Shown: positions 53,535 through 64,000 of the stretch, piece by piece
Numbering within the stretch: the stretch's first letter is position 1
Layout of the letters: each line of letters opens with the position of its first letter
Assembly (NCBI GenBank): GCA_000634515.1
Contig: JFNU01000004.1
Location: forward strand, 62,001-126,000
Direction: 5' to 3'
Length of the DNA stretch: 64,000 bases
From: Prochlorococcus sp. scB245a_520K10
Lineage (GTDB): Bacteria; Cyanobacteriota; Cyanobacteriia; PCC-6307; Cyanobiaceae
Program-made: the position numbers and the translations under genes
The notes under the pieces: generated by a model
The model's input: only the letters and a program-made list of their open reading frames with translations
Told to the model about the DNA's origin: nothing
Database searches by the model: none

Positions 53535-54836
53535 TTACTTACTATTCGATAATAGGATTAATCTTAGGCTGTTCAAACACACATTTACACTTAGTGTTTG
53601 AATTTCTATTCTATTTCGGGTTGAGTTAAATATTTTTTTGATATTAGTAATATGATTATTTGGTCCTGAAATCGATATATAGACTAGTCCAACAGGTTTT
53701 TCTTTACTTCCTCCGTTAGGGCCAGCAATACCACTAATCGCTATTGCCCAATCTGATCCTAATTTCTCTTTGACATTAACTGCCATAGCCTCACAAACCT
53801 CTTCAGAAACCGCTCCATATTTTTTAAGCTTGTCTTCTGAAATATTTAATAATGAATTTTTTAGCTTATTACTATAGGAAACAATACTTCCTTGAAAAAC
53901 TTGAGATGATCCTGATATTGACGTAATTGATGCAGATAGTAAGCCCCCTGTACAGGATTCAGCAAAAACAAGGGTTTCATTTCTCTTTGCTAATTCATTT
54001 ATTAAAACGCTAGGAAGAGTATCGTGATTTTCTCCAAAAATAAATTTTGAAAACTCTTTTTTTAATTTTTCTTTTATGGGTTTAATTATTTTCTTTGCTT
54101 CTACTTCATTCTTAGCTTTAGCTGTGATTCTGAGCTTAACCTCTCCCAAGTTTGCATATGGAGCGACAGTGGGGTTTTTGAGAGTTAAAAGATCATTAAT
54201 TTTTTCTGCAATACTAGATTCTCCAATACCTGTGAATTTAAGAGTATTTGAGAAGAATGAAGAACTATCTGAGAATTTATTTTTAATAAATCCTAATGCA
54301 GTCTCCTCCCACATAGCTTTCATTTCACTCGGGACACCGGGGAAAGTAAGAATAGTAAATCCTTTTATTGGTTCCCAAATCATTCCTGGGGCAGTACCTC
54401 TAGGGTTATTGATTATTTGCGCATTTTTTGGGAAGAAGCATTGTTTCCGTAAGCTAGAGGAATTGTCCTGCAGCTTTGAATTTGAAAGCTTTTGTTTTAA
54501 TTCACTCCATAAATAAGGTCTTTCAAAAAGAGCTGCATTGAAAGACTGAGCAATTGCTTCATTAGTTAAGTCATCTGGAGTGGGTCCTAATCCACCTGTT
54601 GTAATAAGAAGACAACTTCTTTTAGATATTTCCTGAATTATTCTTATGATTCGATCACAATTATCGCCTACTGTTGACTGTCTAAAGTGATTTAAGCCTA
54701 ATTTAGATAATTCTTCCGAAATCCATCTAGCATTAGTATTTACAATATTTCCTAAAAGTAATTCTGTTCCAATAGATAGAATTTCAACTCCTTTGGGACT
54801 AGTATCACTTAATTGATGGTTCAAGTTTGTCTTCAT
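53535..54836 (-). CDS. cinA: CinA-family competence/damage-inducible protein
   Basis: 433 aa; [60 protein letters not shown]. Confidence 0.94.
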   Translation of the reverse strand: MKTNLNHQLSDTSPKGVEILSIGTELLLGNIVNTNARWISEELSKLGLNHFRQSTVGDNCDRIIRIIQEISKRSCLLITTGGLGPTPDDLTNEAIAQSFNAALFERPYLWSELKQKLSNSKLQDNSSSLRKQCFFPKNAQIINNPRGTAPGMIWEPIKGFTILTFPGVPSEMKAMWEETALGFIKNKFSDSSSFFSNTLKFTGIGESSIAEKINDLLTLKNPTVAPYANLGEVKLRITAKAKNEVEAKKIIKPIKEKLKKEFSKFIFGENHDTLPSVLINELAKRNETLVFAESCTGGLLSASITSISGSSQVFQGSIVSYSNKLKNSLLNISEDKLKKYGAVSEEVCEAMAVNVKEKLGSDWAIAISGIAGPNGGSKEKPVGLVYISISGPNNHITNIKKIFNSTRNRIEIQTLSVNVCLNSLRLILLSNSK

Positions 54837-56076
54837 AAAGCGGGAACCTACTACACAAAGCTAATACTCTTTCTTTACATTTATTTTCTATTAATGATTC
54901 ATCTGGATTGAGCAATCTATCAGCAATAATTTCGCCTACTTCAGCAAAAGCATTTTCATCAAAGCCTCTGGTAGTTAAAGCAGCAGTACCTAATCTTAAT
55001 CCACTCGTTACAAAAGGTGATTCGGGATCAAATGGTACAGTATTTTTATTAGCAGTGATATTCACTTCACTAACGAGCAAGTCAGCAACTTTTCCAGTCA
55101 TATTAATACTTCTTAAATCTAGTAAAACAATATGATTATCAGTTCCTCCACTAACAATATCAATACCCTTGGATATTAATGTTGAAGCCAGAACTTTTGC
55201 ATTTTTTATTACTTGTTGTGAATAATTAACGAAATCGGGATGTAAAGCTTCTGCAAATGCAACCGCTTTAGCCGCAATTATATGTTCTAGAGGACCACCC
55301 TGAGTTCCTGGAAAGACAGATTTATCAAATTTCTTTCCAAATTCTGCATCTTTACATAAAATGAGTCCTCCTCTTGGTCCTCTCAAAGTCTTATGCGTAG
55401 TTGTAGTTACTACATCACAGAAAGGTATTGGATTTGGGTGAAGCTTACTTGCCACGAGTCCTGCAATATGTGCGATATCTGCCATTAAATATGCACCAAC
55501 TTCATCAGCAATATTTCTAAATGATTCAAAGTCAATTGTTCTTGGATAAGCAGAATATCCACATATGATTAATTTTGGTTTTGTTTCTAGTGCTATTTTT
55601 CTTACTTCATCAAAATCTAACTGGTTAGTTTCTTTATTTACACCATAGTGAACTGCATTAAACCATTTTCCACTCATATTTACTGGAGATCCATGAGTAA
55701 GGTGTCCACCATGGGATAAATCCATTCCCATTATTGTGTCACCAGGTTTGAGTAGACTTAGGAAAACGGCAGCATTAGCTTGCGCTCCACTATGAGGTTG
55801 AACATTAGCCCAGTTTGCATTGAATAATTTTTTTGCTCTTTGAATAGCTAATTCTTCGATTTCATCAACAAATTCGCACCCACCGTAATATCTTTTTTGA
55901 GGTAAACCTTCCGCGTACTTATTTGTCAGAACTGATCCTTGAGCTTGCATAACAGCTATTGATGCAAAATTTTCACTAGCTATTAACTCAAGGTGAGTTT
56001 CTTGTCTATTTTTTTCAGAATTAATTAAACTTGATATTACTGAATCACTTTCTTTAAGATTTTGAAGAATATGCAT
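54805..56076 (-). CDS. glyA: Serine hydroxymethyltransferase
   Basis: 423 aa; [50 protein letters not shown]. Confidence 0.98.
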   Translation of the reverse strand: MHILQNLKESDSVISSLINSEKNRQETHLELIASENFASIAVMQAQGSVLTNKYAEGLPQKRYYGGCEFVDEIEELAIQRAKKLFNANWANVQPHSGAQANAAVFLSLLKPGDTIMGMDLSHGGHLTHGSPVNMSGKWFNAVHYGVNKETNQLDFDEVRKIALETKPKLIICGYSAYPRTIDFESFRNIADEVGAYLMADIAHIAGLVASKLHPNPIPFCDVVTTTTHKTLRGPRGGLILCKDAEFGKKFDKSVFPGTQGGPLEHIIAAKAVAFAEALHPDFVNYSQQVIKNAKVLASTLISKGIDIVSGGTDNHIVLLDLRSINMTGKVADLLVSEVNITANKNTVPFDPESPFVTSGLRLGTAALTTRGFDENAFAEVGEIIADRLLNPDESLIENKCKERVLALCSRFPLYEDKLEPSIK

Positions 56077-56153
56077 TGAATTTGATAAGCAATAACCACA
56101 ATATAAACGATATTTTTTAGAAAAATATAAAAAGAATGTTTCATAATCTTAAA

Positions 56154-56227
56154 CGCGCCTGGAGAGATTCGAACTCCCGACACCCTGATCCGTAGTCAGG
56201 TGCTCTAATCCACTGAGCTACAGGCGC
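56154..56227 (-). tRNA. tRNA-Arg (ACG)
   Basis: 74 nt on minus strand: GCGCCTGTAGCTCAGTGGATTAGAGCACCTGACTACGGATCAGGGTGTCGGGAGTTCGAATCTCTCCAGGCGCG; anticodon ACG in CTACGGA loop. Confidence 0.95.
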
Positions 56228-56316
56228 ATAATTATGTAATATCTCTGTTTCAGGGTCTCTTAGTCAACTAGATTTCGGGTAAAATATCTAATATTAACAA
56301 TCTTATTTTCATTAAT

Positions 56317-56568
56317 ATGCCTATAAAGTGGTACGGAAATGGTGATTTAGAAGATCCTACCTACAAACATTTTTCTCGAATAGTAAATTTTGTGATTCAC
56401 TGCATGATATTTACTGCGGTTATAAGTGGTACTTACCTCCTAAAAGAAATTAAGTATGAAATCGCTTTTTTTAACAATTTTGCAATAATCTGGTCAATTC
56501 TTTTAACGTCCCATCTACTTTTTGTAATCATAAAAAAACCTAAAGATTTTGAAAAACCATCAACTTAA
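56317..56568 (+). CDS. Small membrane hypothetical protein (two TM segments)
   Basis: 83 aa; MPIKWYGNGDLEDPTYKHFSRIVNFVIHCMIFTAVISGTYLLKEI. Confidence 0.7.
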   Translation: MPIKWYGNGDLEDPTYKHFSRIVNFVIHCMIFTAVISGTYLLKEIKYEIAFFNNFAIIWSILLTSHLLFVIIKKPKDFEKPST

Positions 56569-56581
56569 ATCAATTTTTTTT

Positions 56582-56872
56582 ATGGACTCTCAGATACTAA
56601 TTAGTGATCTAGAAAATGTTATTTCAGAAAAGCTCTTTATAAAGATAGAAAAGTGGAATTTATATCTTGGAGATGCAGGACTCGCTAGAGATCTTGCTAT
56701 TGAATGTGTCAGCAATAAAGGCCAAGGCCCATTAGAGGCTGCAAAAATAAGTTTGCAAGCAATTAATGTAAAAGTAGGGGATGGAATTAACAATGTTCCG
56801 CTTATTAATTTAATCACTACATCACAAATTCTTGAATTAGAGGAGATATTGGAAAGTTTTTTTGATAACTAA
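56582..56872 (+). CDS. DUF3181-like conserved cyanobacterial protein
   Basis: MDSQILISDLENVISEKLFIKIEKWNLYLGDAGLARDLAIECVSNKGQGPLEAAKISLQAINVKVGDG; the ATG at 56582 is a likelier start than 56549. Confidence 0.72.
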   Translation: MDSQILISDLENVISEKLFIKIEKWNLYLGDAGLARDLAIECVSNKGQGPLEAAKISLQAINVKVGDGINNVPLINLITTSQILELEEILESFFDN

Positions 56873-58494
56873 ATCTTTTTTTGATAAATTTTAAATTTAT
56901 TAACGTTTAAAAATTTAGTAAGTAAAAAATAAATTACAAAAAAAGTGAGAGATCCAAATATTAATAATAAAAATTCCTCGACATTTGAATTTAATTTATT
57001 CTTAGTTTTTAGAATAGTGAAACAAATTTTGCTATCTATAAAAGATGCTAATGACATTAGGATAATTTTCTTCAATAAATCCAAGTTAGGCAAATGGATA
57101 TCTTCATTTCGCAAATTGAGAGCTAGCAAAATACAAACTATAAAATTGACTATTCCTGAAGATAAAATTATTCCAACAACACCAAAATTATATGGTGAAA
57201 GATTCCCAAAATTTTTTATTGGTGCACCAATTAAAAACCAATCAAAAAAAGCATTAAGCATGATTCCTGCCAATGATAACTGAAAAGGGAATTTTGTTTT
57301 TTCTATTGAGTAATATGTCCTTACTAATAAATCTCTATAAATATAAAAAGGTATGCCAACTGCATAAGCAATTAATATATTTTTCACTTTCAAAGTTGCT
57401 TCATAATCAAAAGCTCCTCTTTCAAAAACAAACTGTACAATTTGGTTATTAAAAGTTATGAAAAATCCAGTTAAAAATATACTTGTTAAGAAACAGTATC
57501 CTATTCCAGATATTAATTTTTTTTGTAGTCCTCTAAGGTCTTTTTTACTCCTTAGTTTAGAAAATTGCGGGAGTAATGGCAAAATTAGTGAGTTAGATAA
57601 TATGCCTAATGGGGCTTGTATAAGAAAGTTTCCGTAAGCCAATCCCGATGCAGCTCCTTGAAAACTGGAAGCAAAAAACATATCAATAAACACATTGATT
57701 TGACTTAGACCTGATGAGATAGATGCTGGGAAAATTAGTTTGAAAATCCTCTTCTCTTCACTTTTAAATAACTTAAAGGGTGACTCAAATCTCAAGAGAC
57801 CGATTTTATTTATTTCCCAGATTTGAACAACAAACTGAATAAAAGTCCCTGTCAAAGTTGCAAAAGCTAGTAATCCCGTAAAAGTGAGGAAATTTGAAGA
57901 TGTATTTTCTTGGTTAAAAATCCAACTAATTAAAATAAAAAAAACAGTAATTATGCTTGTTATGGCCGGGCTTATACTTGATAAAAAGAATTTACTGCGG
58001 GAATTTAAGGCGCCAAAGCTCAAACCTATGAACCCAGATAAAGGGATGCAAGGTGTAAGTATTCTTAATTGGTAAGTTGCAATTGATTTAGCTTCGTAAC
58101 TCAAATTGGGGGCTAATAATTCAATTAACACTCTGGAATTAAAGTAGATCAATATAGCAAAACCTAATAATATTATTGAAAGTTTTATACTTACTTGAGT
58201 TAGAACAATCCCTCCATTTTTTTTGTTAAGAGGGGTAAGAACTGCAACTACAGCATTATGTAATGGACCATTAATCCCTCCAACGATTATGAGCAAAAAA
58301 CCTGGAATTATATATGCATAATTAAATGCGTCATATGTTATGCCAACCCCAAAAGCAGCAGCTATAAATATTTGACGTATACATCCAGCTAATTTACTGA
58401 GACTCGTACCAAATGAAATTGAAAAAACACTATTTTTTAAAAATGAATGCATTTGGTTTAGCAAAAAAATTTTTTCAAGAAGATTGAGTTTCAA
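56869..58494 (-). CDS. murJ: Lipid II flippase MurJ (MviN)
   Basis: 541 aa polytopic; SLSKLAGCIRQIFIAAAFGVG, YGNFLIQAPLGILSNSLILPLLPQFS. Confidence 0.93.
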   Translation of the reverse strand: MKLNLLEKIFLLNQMHSFLKNSVFSISFGTSLSKLAGCIRQIFIAAAFGVGITYDAFNYAYIIPGFLLIIVGGINGPLHNAVVAVLTPLNKKNGGIVLTQVSIKLSIILLGFAILIYFNSRVLIELLAPNLSYEAKSIATYQLRILTPCIPLSGFIGLSFGALNSRSKFFLSSISPAITSIITVFFILISWIFNQENTSSNFLTFTGLLAFATLTGTFIQFVVQIWEINKIGLLRFESPFKLFKSEEKRIFKLIFPASISSGLSQINVFIDMFFASSFQGAASGLAYGNFLIQAPLGILSNSLILPLLPQFSKLRSKKDLRGLQKKLISGIGYCFLTSIFLTGFFITFNNQIVQFVFERGAFDYEATLKVKNILIAYAVGIPFYIYRDLLVRTYYSIEKTKFPFQLSLAGIMLNAFFDWFLIGAPIKNFGNLSPYNFGVVGIILSSGIVNFIVCILLALNLRNEDIHLPNLDLLKKIILMSLASFIDSKICFTILKTKNKLNSNVEEFLLLIFGSLTFFVIYFLLTKFLNVNKFKIYQKKI

Positions 58495-58526
58495 TTATAT
58501 TTGATTTTTAACTAGGGACATATTTT

Positions 58527-59273
58527 ATGAATGATCGGATAATTGAATTTGATCCATTAATTGAAGGGGTCTTAATTAAGCGGTATAAAAGGTTTCTTGC
58601 GGACATTAAACTAGAGAGTGGAGAGATAGTAATTGCGCATTGCGCTAATACAGGTCCTATGAGGGGACTTTTAACCGAGGGAGCAAAGGTAAGAATGAGT
58701 GTTTCTCCTTCTCCGAAAAGAAAATTGCCATTTACTTTGGAACAGATAAGTGTTTTAGATACAAACAACAATGAGGTCTGGGTTGGAATAAATACTCTTT
58801 TTGCAAATAAGTTAATTAAAAAGGTAATTGAGAAAGACTTACTAAGAGAAAAAATTGGAGAAATAGAGAGAATCAAATCTGAAGTGCCTTATGGAAAGGA
58901 TAAAAAAAGCAGAATTGACTTTTTTTTAACTCCAAAATCTTCAAATCCTGATAATCGTAACATTTACATAGAGGTAAAAAACACTACATGGATTACAAAA
59001 GATATTGCTCTTTTCCCAGATACAGTAACGAAAAGAGGACAAAAACACCTTATAGAATTAAAAGAACTAATTCCAAGGAGTAAAAGTGTTTTAGTGCCTT
59101 GTATTACGAGAGAAGATGCTAATTTTTTTGCTCCTGGAGATGAGGCAGATCCCTTATATGGCAAGCTTTTCAGAGAATCTTTGACTGCAGGTATGATAAT
59201 TATCCCTTGCTCCTTCATTTTTCATAAAGACCACATAACATGGAATGGAATTAAACCTTTGAAAATGGGATGA
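58527..59273 (+). CDS. sfsA: SfsA (sugar fermentation stimulation protein homologue)
   Basis: 248 aa; [60 protein letters not shown]. Confidence 0.95.
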   Translation: MNDRIIEFDPLIEGVLIKRYKRFLADIKLESGEIVIAHCANTGPMRGLLTEGAKVRMSVSPSPKRKLPFTLEQISVLDTNNNEVWVGINTLFANKLIKKVIEKDLLREKIGEIERIKSEVPYGKDKKSRIDFFLTPKSSNPDNRNIYIEVKNTTWITKDIALFPDTVTKRGQKHLIELKELIPRSKSVLVPCITREDANFFAPGDEADPLYGKLFRESLTAGMIIIPCSFIFHKDHITWNGIKPLKMG

Positions 59274-59350
59274 AATTAATTATTCTGTTACTTTAAAGAA
59301 AAAATTTTTTAAATTAACAAACAATTTTTTAAGGTGCAACTATAAAATTG

Positions 59351-59364
59351 GTATAAACAACTAC
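59351..59364. promoter_or_regulatory. NtcA-binding box GTA-N8-TAC upstream of amt
   Basis: GTATAAACAACTAC; a TAN3T-type -10 candidate (TAAATT, 59388-59393) lies about 30 bp from the box centre, as in class II NtcA promoters. Confidence 0.75.
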
Positions 59365-59447
59365 TAGACACTGATAAGTTTTTTGAATAAATTTAAATTT
59401 GAAAGGAAACAGCACAAACTGTTTTTTTGCAGATCTAATTTTTTTTT

Positions 59448-60908
59448 ATGACCACTGCTTTGCAAACGCCTCAAAGGCGCTCTAGGTCCAAACTTCAAGA
59501 TGCAAGTCTTGTGAACGGACCTATGCTCCTTTTGAGGAGTATTCGAGGATTTAGTTCAAACCGCTCTATGTTGTGGCTTGCAACTGTTCCCCTAGCTTTG
59601 TTTGGTTTAGGTATTTTCAATCTTTCAGCTCATGCAGCTGATTTACCTGAGTTGAATGCAGCTTTTCTTGCTAACAATTTATGGCTTTTGATCGCTACTA
59701 TCTTAGTGATCTTCATGAACGCTGGTTTCGCTATGGTTGAGGCAGGTATGTGCCGTTCTAAGAACGCTGTTAACATCCTTGCTAAAAACCTCTTTGTATT
59801 TGCTCTAGCTGTAACTTCTTATTGGTTTATCGGCTATTCATTAATGTACGGAGGAAGTGTTGCTGACGGATGGCTTTATTTTGGCGGCTTATTTTTTGAT
59901 CCAACAGTTACCGCAGATATGGTGACTGATGCTGGATTAGTCCCAACTGTTGATTTCTTGTTCCAGTCTGCATTTGCAGGAACTGCGGCAACTATCGTTT
60001 CCGGTCTTGTTGCTGAAAGAGTTAAATTTGGAGAATTTGTTGTTTTTGCGATTGTATTAACTGCATTTATTTATCCAATTGCTGGTAGCTGGAAATGGAA
60101 TGGTGGTTGGCTTGATTCGTTAGGTTTTGTTGATTTTGCAGGTTCTTCAATCGTTCACTCAGTTGGAGCATGGGCAGGTCTTGTAGGAGCTATGCTTCTT
60201 GGACCAAGAATTGGCAAATACTCTGATGGAAAACCTCAGGCTATGCCAGGACACAATATGGCTATAGCTACTTTAGGTGCATTAGTTCTATGGATAGGTT
60301 GGTATGGATTTAACCCTGGTTCTCAACTTGCTATGGATCAATGGGTTCCATATGTTGCTGTAACAACTACTTTGGCAGCAGCAGCTGGCGCTATCGGAGC
60401 AACTGTTGTTTCAACATTAACCTCTGGTAAGCCTGATCTTACAATGATTATTAACGGAATCCTTGCTGGTTTGGTTAGTATCACTGCTGGTTGTGGTGAC
60501 ATGACTCTTGCTGGTGCCTGGTTCGCAGGACTAGTTGGTGGAGTCATTGTTGTATTTTCTGTTGCAGCACTTGATGCTGCTGAGATCGATGATCCTGTAG
60601 GCGCATTCTCTGTACACGGAGTTTGTGGTGTATGGGGTACTGTAGTGATTGGTCTTTGGGGTACAGCTGTACAAGGAGATGGAGCAGGTATGGGATTGTT
60701 CAATGGTGGAGGTATTACTCTTCTATTAGTTCAAGCTCTTGGTGCCGCAGCTTATGCTATCTGGACACTAGTTACTTGCTGGATTGCTTGGTCCGTAATT
60801 GGAGGATTATTTGGAGGAATCCGAGTATCTGAAGAGGAAGAGACTCAAGGCCTAGATATAGGAGAGCATGGAATGGAAGCATATCCTGACTTTGCATCTG
60901 CTAAATAA
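59448..60908 (+). CDS. amtB: Ammonium transporter (AmtB/Amt1)
   Basis: 486 aa; signal-like N-terminus ending AHAAD, MNAGFAMVEAGMCRSKNAVNILAKN, HSVGAWAGLVGAMLLGPRIGKY, FSVHGVCGVWGT. Confidence 0.97.
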   Translation: MTTALQTPQRRSRSKLQDASLVNGPMLLLRSIRGFSSNRSMLWLATVPLALFGLGIFNLSAHAADLPELNAAFLANNLWLLIATILVIFMNAGFAMVEAGMCRSKNAVNILAKNLFVFALAVTSYWFIGYSLMYGGSVADGWLYFGGLFFDPTVTADMVTDAGLVPTVDFLFQSAFAGTAATIVSGLVAERVKFGEFVVFAIVLTAFIYPIAGSWKWNGGWLDSLGFVDFAGSSIVHSVGAWAGLVGAMLLGPRIGKYSDGKPQAMPGHNMAIATLGALVLWIGWYGFNPGSQLAMDQWVPYVAVTTTLAAAAGAIGATVVSTLTSGKPDLTMIINGILAGLVSITAGCGDMTLAGAWFAGLVGGVIVVFSVAALDAAEIDDPVGAFSVHGVCGVWGTVVIGLWGTAVQGDGAGMGLFNGGGITLLLVQALGAAAYAIWTLVTCWIAWSVIGGLFGGIRVSEEEETQGLDIGEHGMEAYPDFASAK

Positions 60909-60928
60909 TCTAACTTAAAATTGATTTT

Positions 60929-60963
60929 AGAAACCTGACTTATGTCAGGTTTCTTTTTTTTTT
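60929..60963 (+). terminator. Intrinsic terminator downstream of amt
   Basis: GAAACCTGAC-TTAT-GTCAGGTTTC followed by a long T-run. Confidence 0.92.
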
Positions 60964-60999
60964 TCAAAAAATTGTTTAGAATGATGTAATATCTAGAAC

Positions 61000-62196
61000 A
61001 TGGACACCCAAGCTTTTAGAAGATCCCTTCATCATTCTGATAGATACAATAGAAGGGGTTTCGATTCTCCAACAAAAAGAGCGCAAGCGTTAGAAGAAGC
61101 TTACCAAAGTGATTTGATATCCTCAATAAGAGATAATGGCTTTAACTATACAAAAGGTAGATTAAATATAAAGTTAGCTAAAGCTTTTGGTTTTTGTTGG
61201 GGCGTAGAAAGAGCTGTGGCAATGGCTTATGAGACTAGAAGGCATTACCCTAATGAGAATATTTGGATAACAAACGAAATAATTCATAATCCCTCAGTAA
61301 ATGATCATTTAAGGAAAATGGATGTTAAATTTATTTCAGCCAAAAATGGAATTAAAGATTTTTCGTCAGTCTCTAATGGTGACGTTGTTATATTGCCTGC
61401 TTTCGGTGCCACTGTTCAAGAAATGAAACTACTTCATGAGAAAGGATGTCACATAATAGATACAACTTGCCCTTGGGTTTCTAAGGTTTGGCATACTGTT
61501 GAGAAGCATAAAAAACATGTCTTTACATCTATCATTCATGGAAAGTTTAAGCATGAAGAGACTCTCGCTACTAGCTCATTTGCAGGCAAATATTTAGTGG
61601 TGCTGGATCTAGAAGAAGCAAATTATGTATCTGAATATATTCTGGGTAGAGGAAACAAAAATGAATTTATGAATAAATTTGCTAAAGCTTTTTCTACTGG
61701 ATTTGATCCTGATAAAGATTTAGATAGAGTCGGAGTTGCTAACCAGACAACTATGCTTAAAAGTGAGACCGAGGAAATTGGAAAAGTTTTTGAAAAAACG
61801 ATGTTAAAAAAATTTGGACCAGAAAATATAAATAGTCACTTTTTAGCCTTTAATACAATTTGTGATGCTACCGAAGAAAGACAAGATGCAATGTTTTCTT
61901 TGGTTGATGAAGAACTTGACATTCTAGTTGTTATAGGAGGTTTCAATTCATCTAATACTACACATTTACAGGAAATAGCAATTACTAAGAATATTTCTTC
62001 TTTTCACATAGATACTCCTGAGAGAATATCTGTTGAAGAAAACTCTATATTGCATAAACCACTAGGATCAGATTTAGAACTTAAAAATAATTTTTTACCT
62101 AGTGGAAATATTAATGTTGGAATTACTTCTGGCGCATCTACTCCTGACAAAGTTGTTGCTGATGTTATTGAAAAGTTAATTGCTATTGCTTGCTGA
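61000..62196 (+). CDS. ispH: 4-hydroxy-3-methylbut-2-enyl diphosphate reductase
   Basis: 398 aa; [63 protein letters not shown]. Confidence 0.96.
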   Translation: MDTQAFRRSLHHSDRYNRRGFDSPTKRAQALEEAYQSDLISSIRDNGFNYTKGRLNIKLAKAFGFCWGVERAVAMAYETRRHYPNENIWITNEIIHNPSVNDHLRKMDVKFISAKNGIKDFSSVSNGDVVILPAFGATVQEMKLLHEKGCHIIDTTCPWVSKVWHTVEKHKKHVFTSIIHGKFKHEETLATSSFAGKYLVVLDLEEANYVSEYILGRGNKNEFMNKFAKAFSTGFDPDKDLDRVGVANQTTMLKSETEEIGKVFEKTMLKKFGPENINSHFLAFNTICDATEERQDAMFSLVDEELDILVVIGGFNSSNTTHLQEIAITKNISSFHIDTPERISVEENSILHKPLGSDLELKNNFLPSGNINVGITSGASTPDKVVADVIEKLIAIAC

Positions 62197-62299
62197 ATTT
62201 GGATAAGCATTGAAAACTTTGCTTAGTTTTTTTAATTTATTACTCAGATATTTCCTAAAGATCTACTTATTTACTAGAATAATGGAAAATTTATGAAGT

Positions 62300-62860
62300 A
62301 TGGAAGACAAAACGCAGGCTAATCAGGTTCAAACAGCAAGTATGAACAGAACTAAAGCTCCCCAAAAAGTTGAAGTTGTTGTTGCTAATTCATCTTCAGG
62401 GTCAGAAGTAAATATCCTTGGAGAATTATCAATTTTTATTTTAAGAATTGGGTTTTGTGCTTTGATGATTCACCATGGCCTAGAGAAACTTCAGGATCCT
62501 CAGGGTTTTGCTGAGTTTGTAGTTGGTAAGTACTTCCCTTTTTTGCCAGGTGATCCTGTTATTTGGACTTTTGGAGCAGCTATCACTCAATTAGTTTGCC
62601 CAGTAGGATTGGCTTTAGGGATTTTTGCTAGGCTTTCCTCTCTAGGACTATTCTCCACAATGGCATTTGCGGTTTATTTTCATCTCTTAGATACTGGATT
62701 AGAAGGTTTTCCTCTTGCAGTAGTCGAGGCTCACAATTATGCTTTCGAATTGTCTTTTATATATGGGGCTATTTCTCTTTACTTTCTATGTGCAGGCCCA
62801 GGAAGACTCTCTTTATTTAGAAAGACTAACAAGATTACATATTATCCAAAATCAACCTAA
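62300..62860 (+). CDS. DoxX-family membrane protein
   Basis: 186 aa; LRIGFCALMIHHGLEKLQDPQGFAEFVVGKYFPFLPGDP, 4 TM. Confidence 0.82.
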   Translation: MEDKTQANQVQTASMNRTKAPQKVEVVVANSSSGSEVNILGELSIFILRIGFCALMIHHGLEKLQDPQGFAEFVVGKYFPFLPGDPVIWTFGAAITQLVCPVGLALGIFARLSSLGLFSTMAFAVYFHLLDTGLEGFPLAVVEAHNYAFELSFIYGAISLYFLCAGPGRLSLFRKTNKITYYPKST

Positions 62861-62861
62861 C

Positions 62862-64000
62862 TTAATGCAAAAAATGTCTTTTTTGCGTAAACACCATTGA
62901 TATTCCTTTCGAATTACACATATCAATACTTTCTTGGTCCCTCAAACTACCTCCAGGTTGGATGATTGCTTTTATTCCATAGTCATTTGCAAGTTCTACA
63001 GTATCAGCAAATGGGAAAAACCCATCGCTTGCTAAAACAGCTTCAGAACATGATTCTTTAGCTGCTGTCAATGCTATTTTTGCCGCTCCAACTCTATTCA
63101 TTTGTCCAGCTCCAATTCCAATAGTTTTTTGGTCTTTTGCAATTACAATTGCATTTGATTTTACGTGTTTACAAATTTTCCATGCAAAATTTAGATCTAA
63201 ATTCATCTGATTGCTGGGTTTCTTTTTAGTTACTGAAATCCAACTTTCAGTTTTATCTTCACCATCATCATTTTCTTGAACAAGTAATCCTCCCATTATT
63301 GATTTATTAGAATTTTGGTTCTTTGTTTGAAGCGCATCTTTTGATAATTTTAAAATTCTTAAATTCTTTTTGATTTTTAAAATTTCTAAAGCTTCTTCAT
63401 CAAAGGATGGAGCAACAACACACTCTAAAAAAATATCTTTAAGGTTAATTGCCGTTTCAATATCTACATTAGAATTAAAAGCAACTATTCCTCCAAATGC
63501 ACTAACTGAGTCGCATTCCAAAGCATTCAAAAATGCTTGAGAGGCTGAATTACTTATAGAGGCACCACAAGGATTATTATGTTTTAGAATTATAGAGGCA
63601 AATGTATTTGTTAAGATATCACCTGTCTGGTCATAGCCAAATTCTAAAACTGTCGAAAGAGCTGACTCAAGATCCAATAGATTGTTATAACTTAATTCTT
63701 TACCTTGTAATTTTTCTGCTGCGTTCCATCCAATCTTATTTAAACCATACCAAAAAGCTTTTTGATGAGGATTTTCACCATATCTTAAGGTCTTGATCAG
63801 TGGATAAGATTTAATATATTTGGAAGATTGTAAACTTTTCTCTTTACTTATCCAATTAGATATTGAAGTGTCATAGTCAGCTGTATGCTGAAAAGCTTCA
63901 AAGGCTAATTTTGCTTTAAATGATTCATTTAATCCCCCTTTTTTACTTTCTTCGAGAAATTCTTGATATTGACTAGGATCTACTAAAACTGAAACGTCTT
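62862..64000 (-). CDS. purH: Bifunctional AICAR transformylase/IMP cyclohydrolase (5' truncated by window edge)
   Basis: Frame stays open to the window end: ...YGENPHQKAFWYGLNKIGWNAAEKLQGKELSYNNLLDLESALSTV...; HNNPCGAS, DGFFPFADTVELANDYGIKAIIQPGGSLRDQESID. Confidence 0.96.
   Translation of the reverse strand, partial: DVSVLVDPSQYQEFLEESKKGGLNESFKAKLAFEAFQHTADYDTSISNWISKEKSLQSSKYIKSYPLIKTLRYGENPHQKAFWYGLNKIGWNAAEKLQGKELSYNNLLDLESALSTVLEFGYDQTGDILTNTFASIILKHNNPCGASISNSASQAFLNALECDSVSAFGGIVAFNSNVDIETAINLKDIFLECVVAPSFDEEALEILKIKKNLRILKLSKDALQTKNQNSNKSIMGGLLVQENDDGEDKTESWISVTKKKPSNQMNLDLNFAWKICKHVKSNAIVIAKDQKTIGIGAGQMNRVGAAKIALTAAKESCSEAVLASDGFFPFADTVELANDYGIKAIIQPGGSLRDQESIDMCNSKGISMVFTQKRHFLH

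Noticed and set aside
54805-54836. glyA/cinA 32-nt overlap as a translational coupling device
   Set aside because: Could equally reflect the chosen upstream ATG for cinA ([16 protein letters not shown] before conserved [11 protein letters not shown]); not strong enough to report as a finding.
60338-60832. Antisense/shifted ORFs inside amt (60338..60703 -, 60623..60832 +)
   Set aside because: Fully inside a clear ammonium transporter gene; compositionally biased shadow translations.

Overview
The window is AT-rich (roughly 30% GC by eye) and densely coded. It looks like a high-light-adapted Prochlorococcus-type picocyanobacterial core-genome segment: psbA, psbO, psbH, psbN, psbI, CP12, ntcA, crtR, Ycf20-like and Ycf66-like proteins, and an SbtA/SbtB/SulP cluster, with tiny intergenic gaps and frequent short gene overlaps. 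I see no rRNA, CRISPR array, transposase, integrase or prophage. Beyond the ORF track I add psbN, psbI, two tRNAs (Leu-UAG, Arg-ACG), a full-length reconstruction of a 3-methyladenine glycosylase gene with no canonical start codon, an unlisted small ORF (about 42-44 aa) upstream of psbA, intrinsic terminators, and a perfect GTA-N8-TAC NtcA box upstream of amt. Most of the window is ordinary housekeeping. The observations most worth following up are: (i) a CobO/BtuR-like protein that has lost its Walker A motif, heading a cobO-like/dcd/thyX operon divergent from ntcA; (ii) a thioredoxin-reductase-like flavoprotein that keeps CATC but lacks NADPH-site motifs; (iii) the small ORF between aspA and psbA; (iv) CP12 and SbtB variants lacking canonical redox or regulatory elements. 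I found no clear-cut, wholly new multi-gene system; (i) is the nearest candidate.
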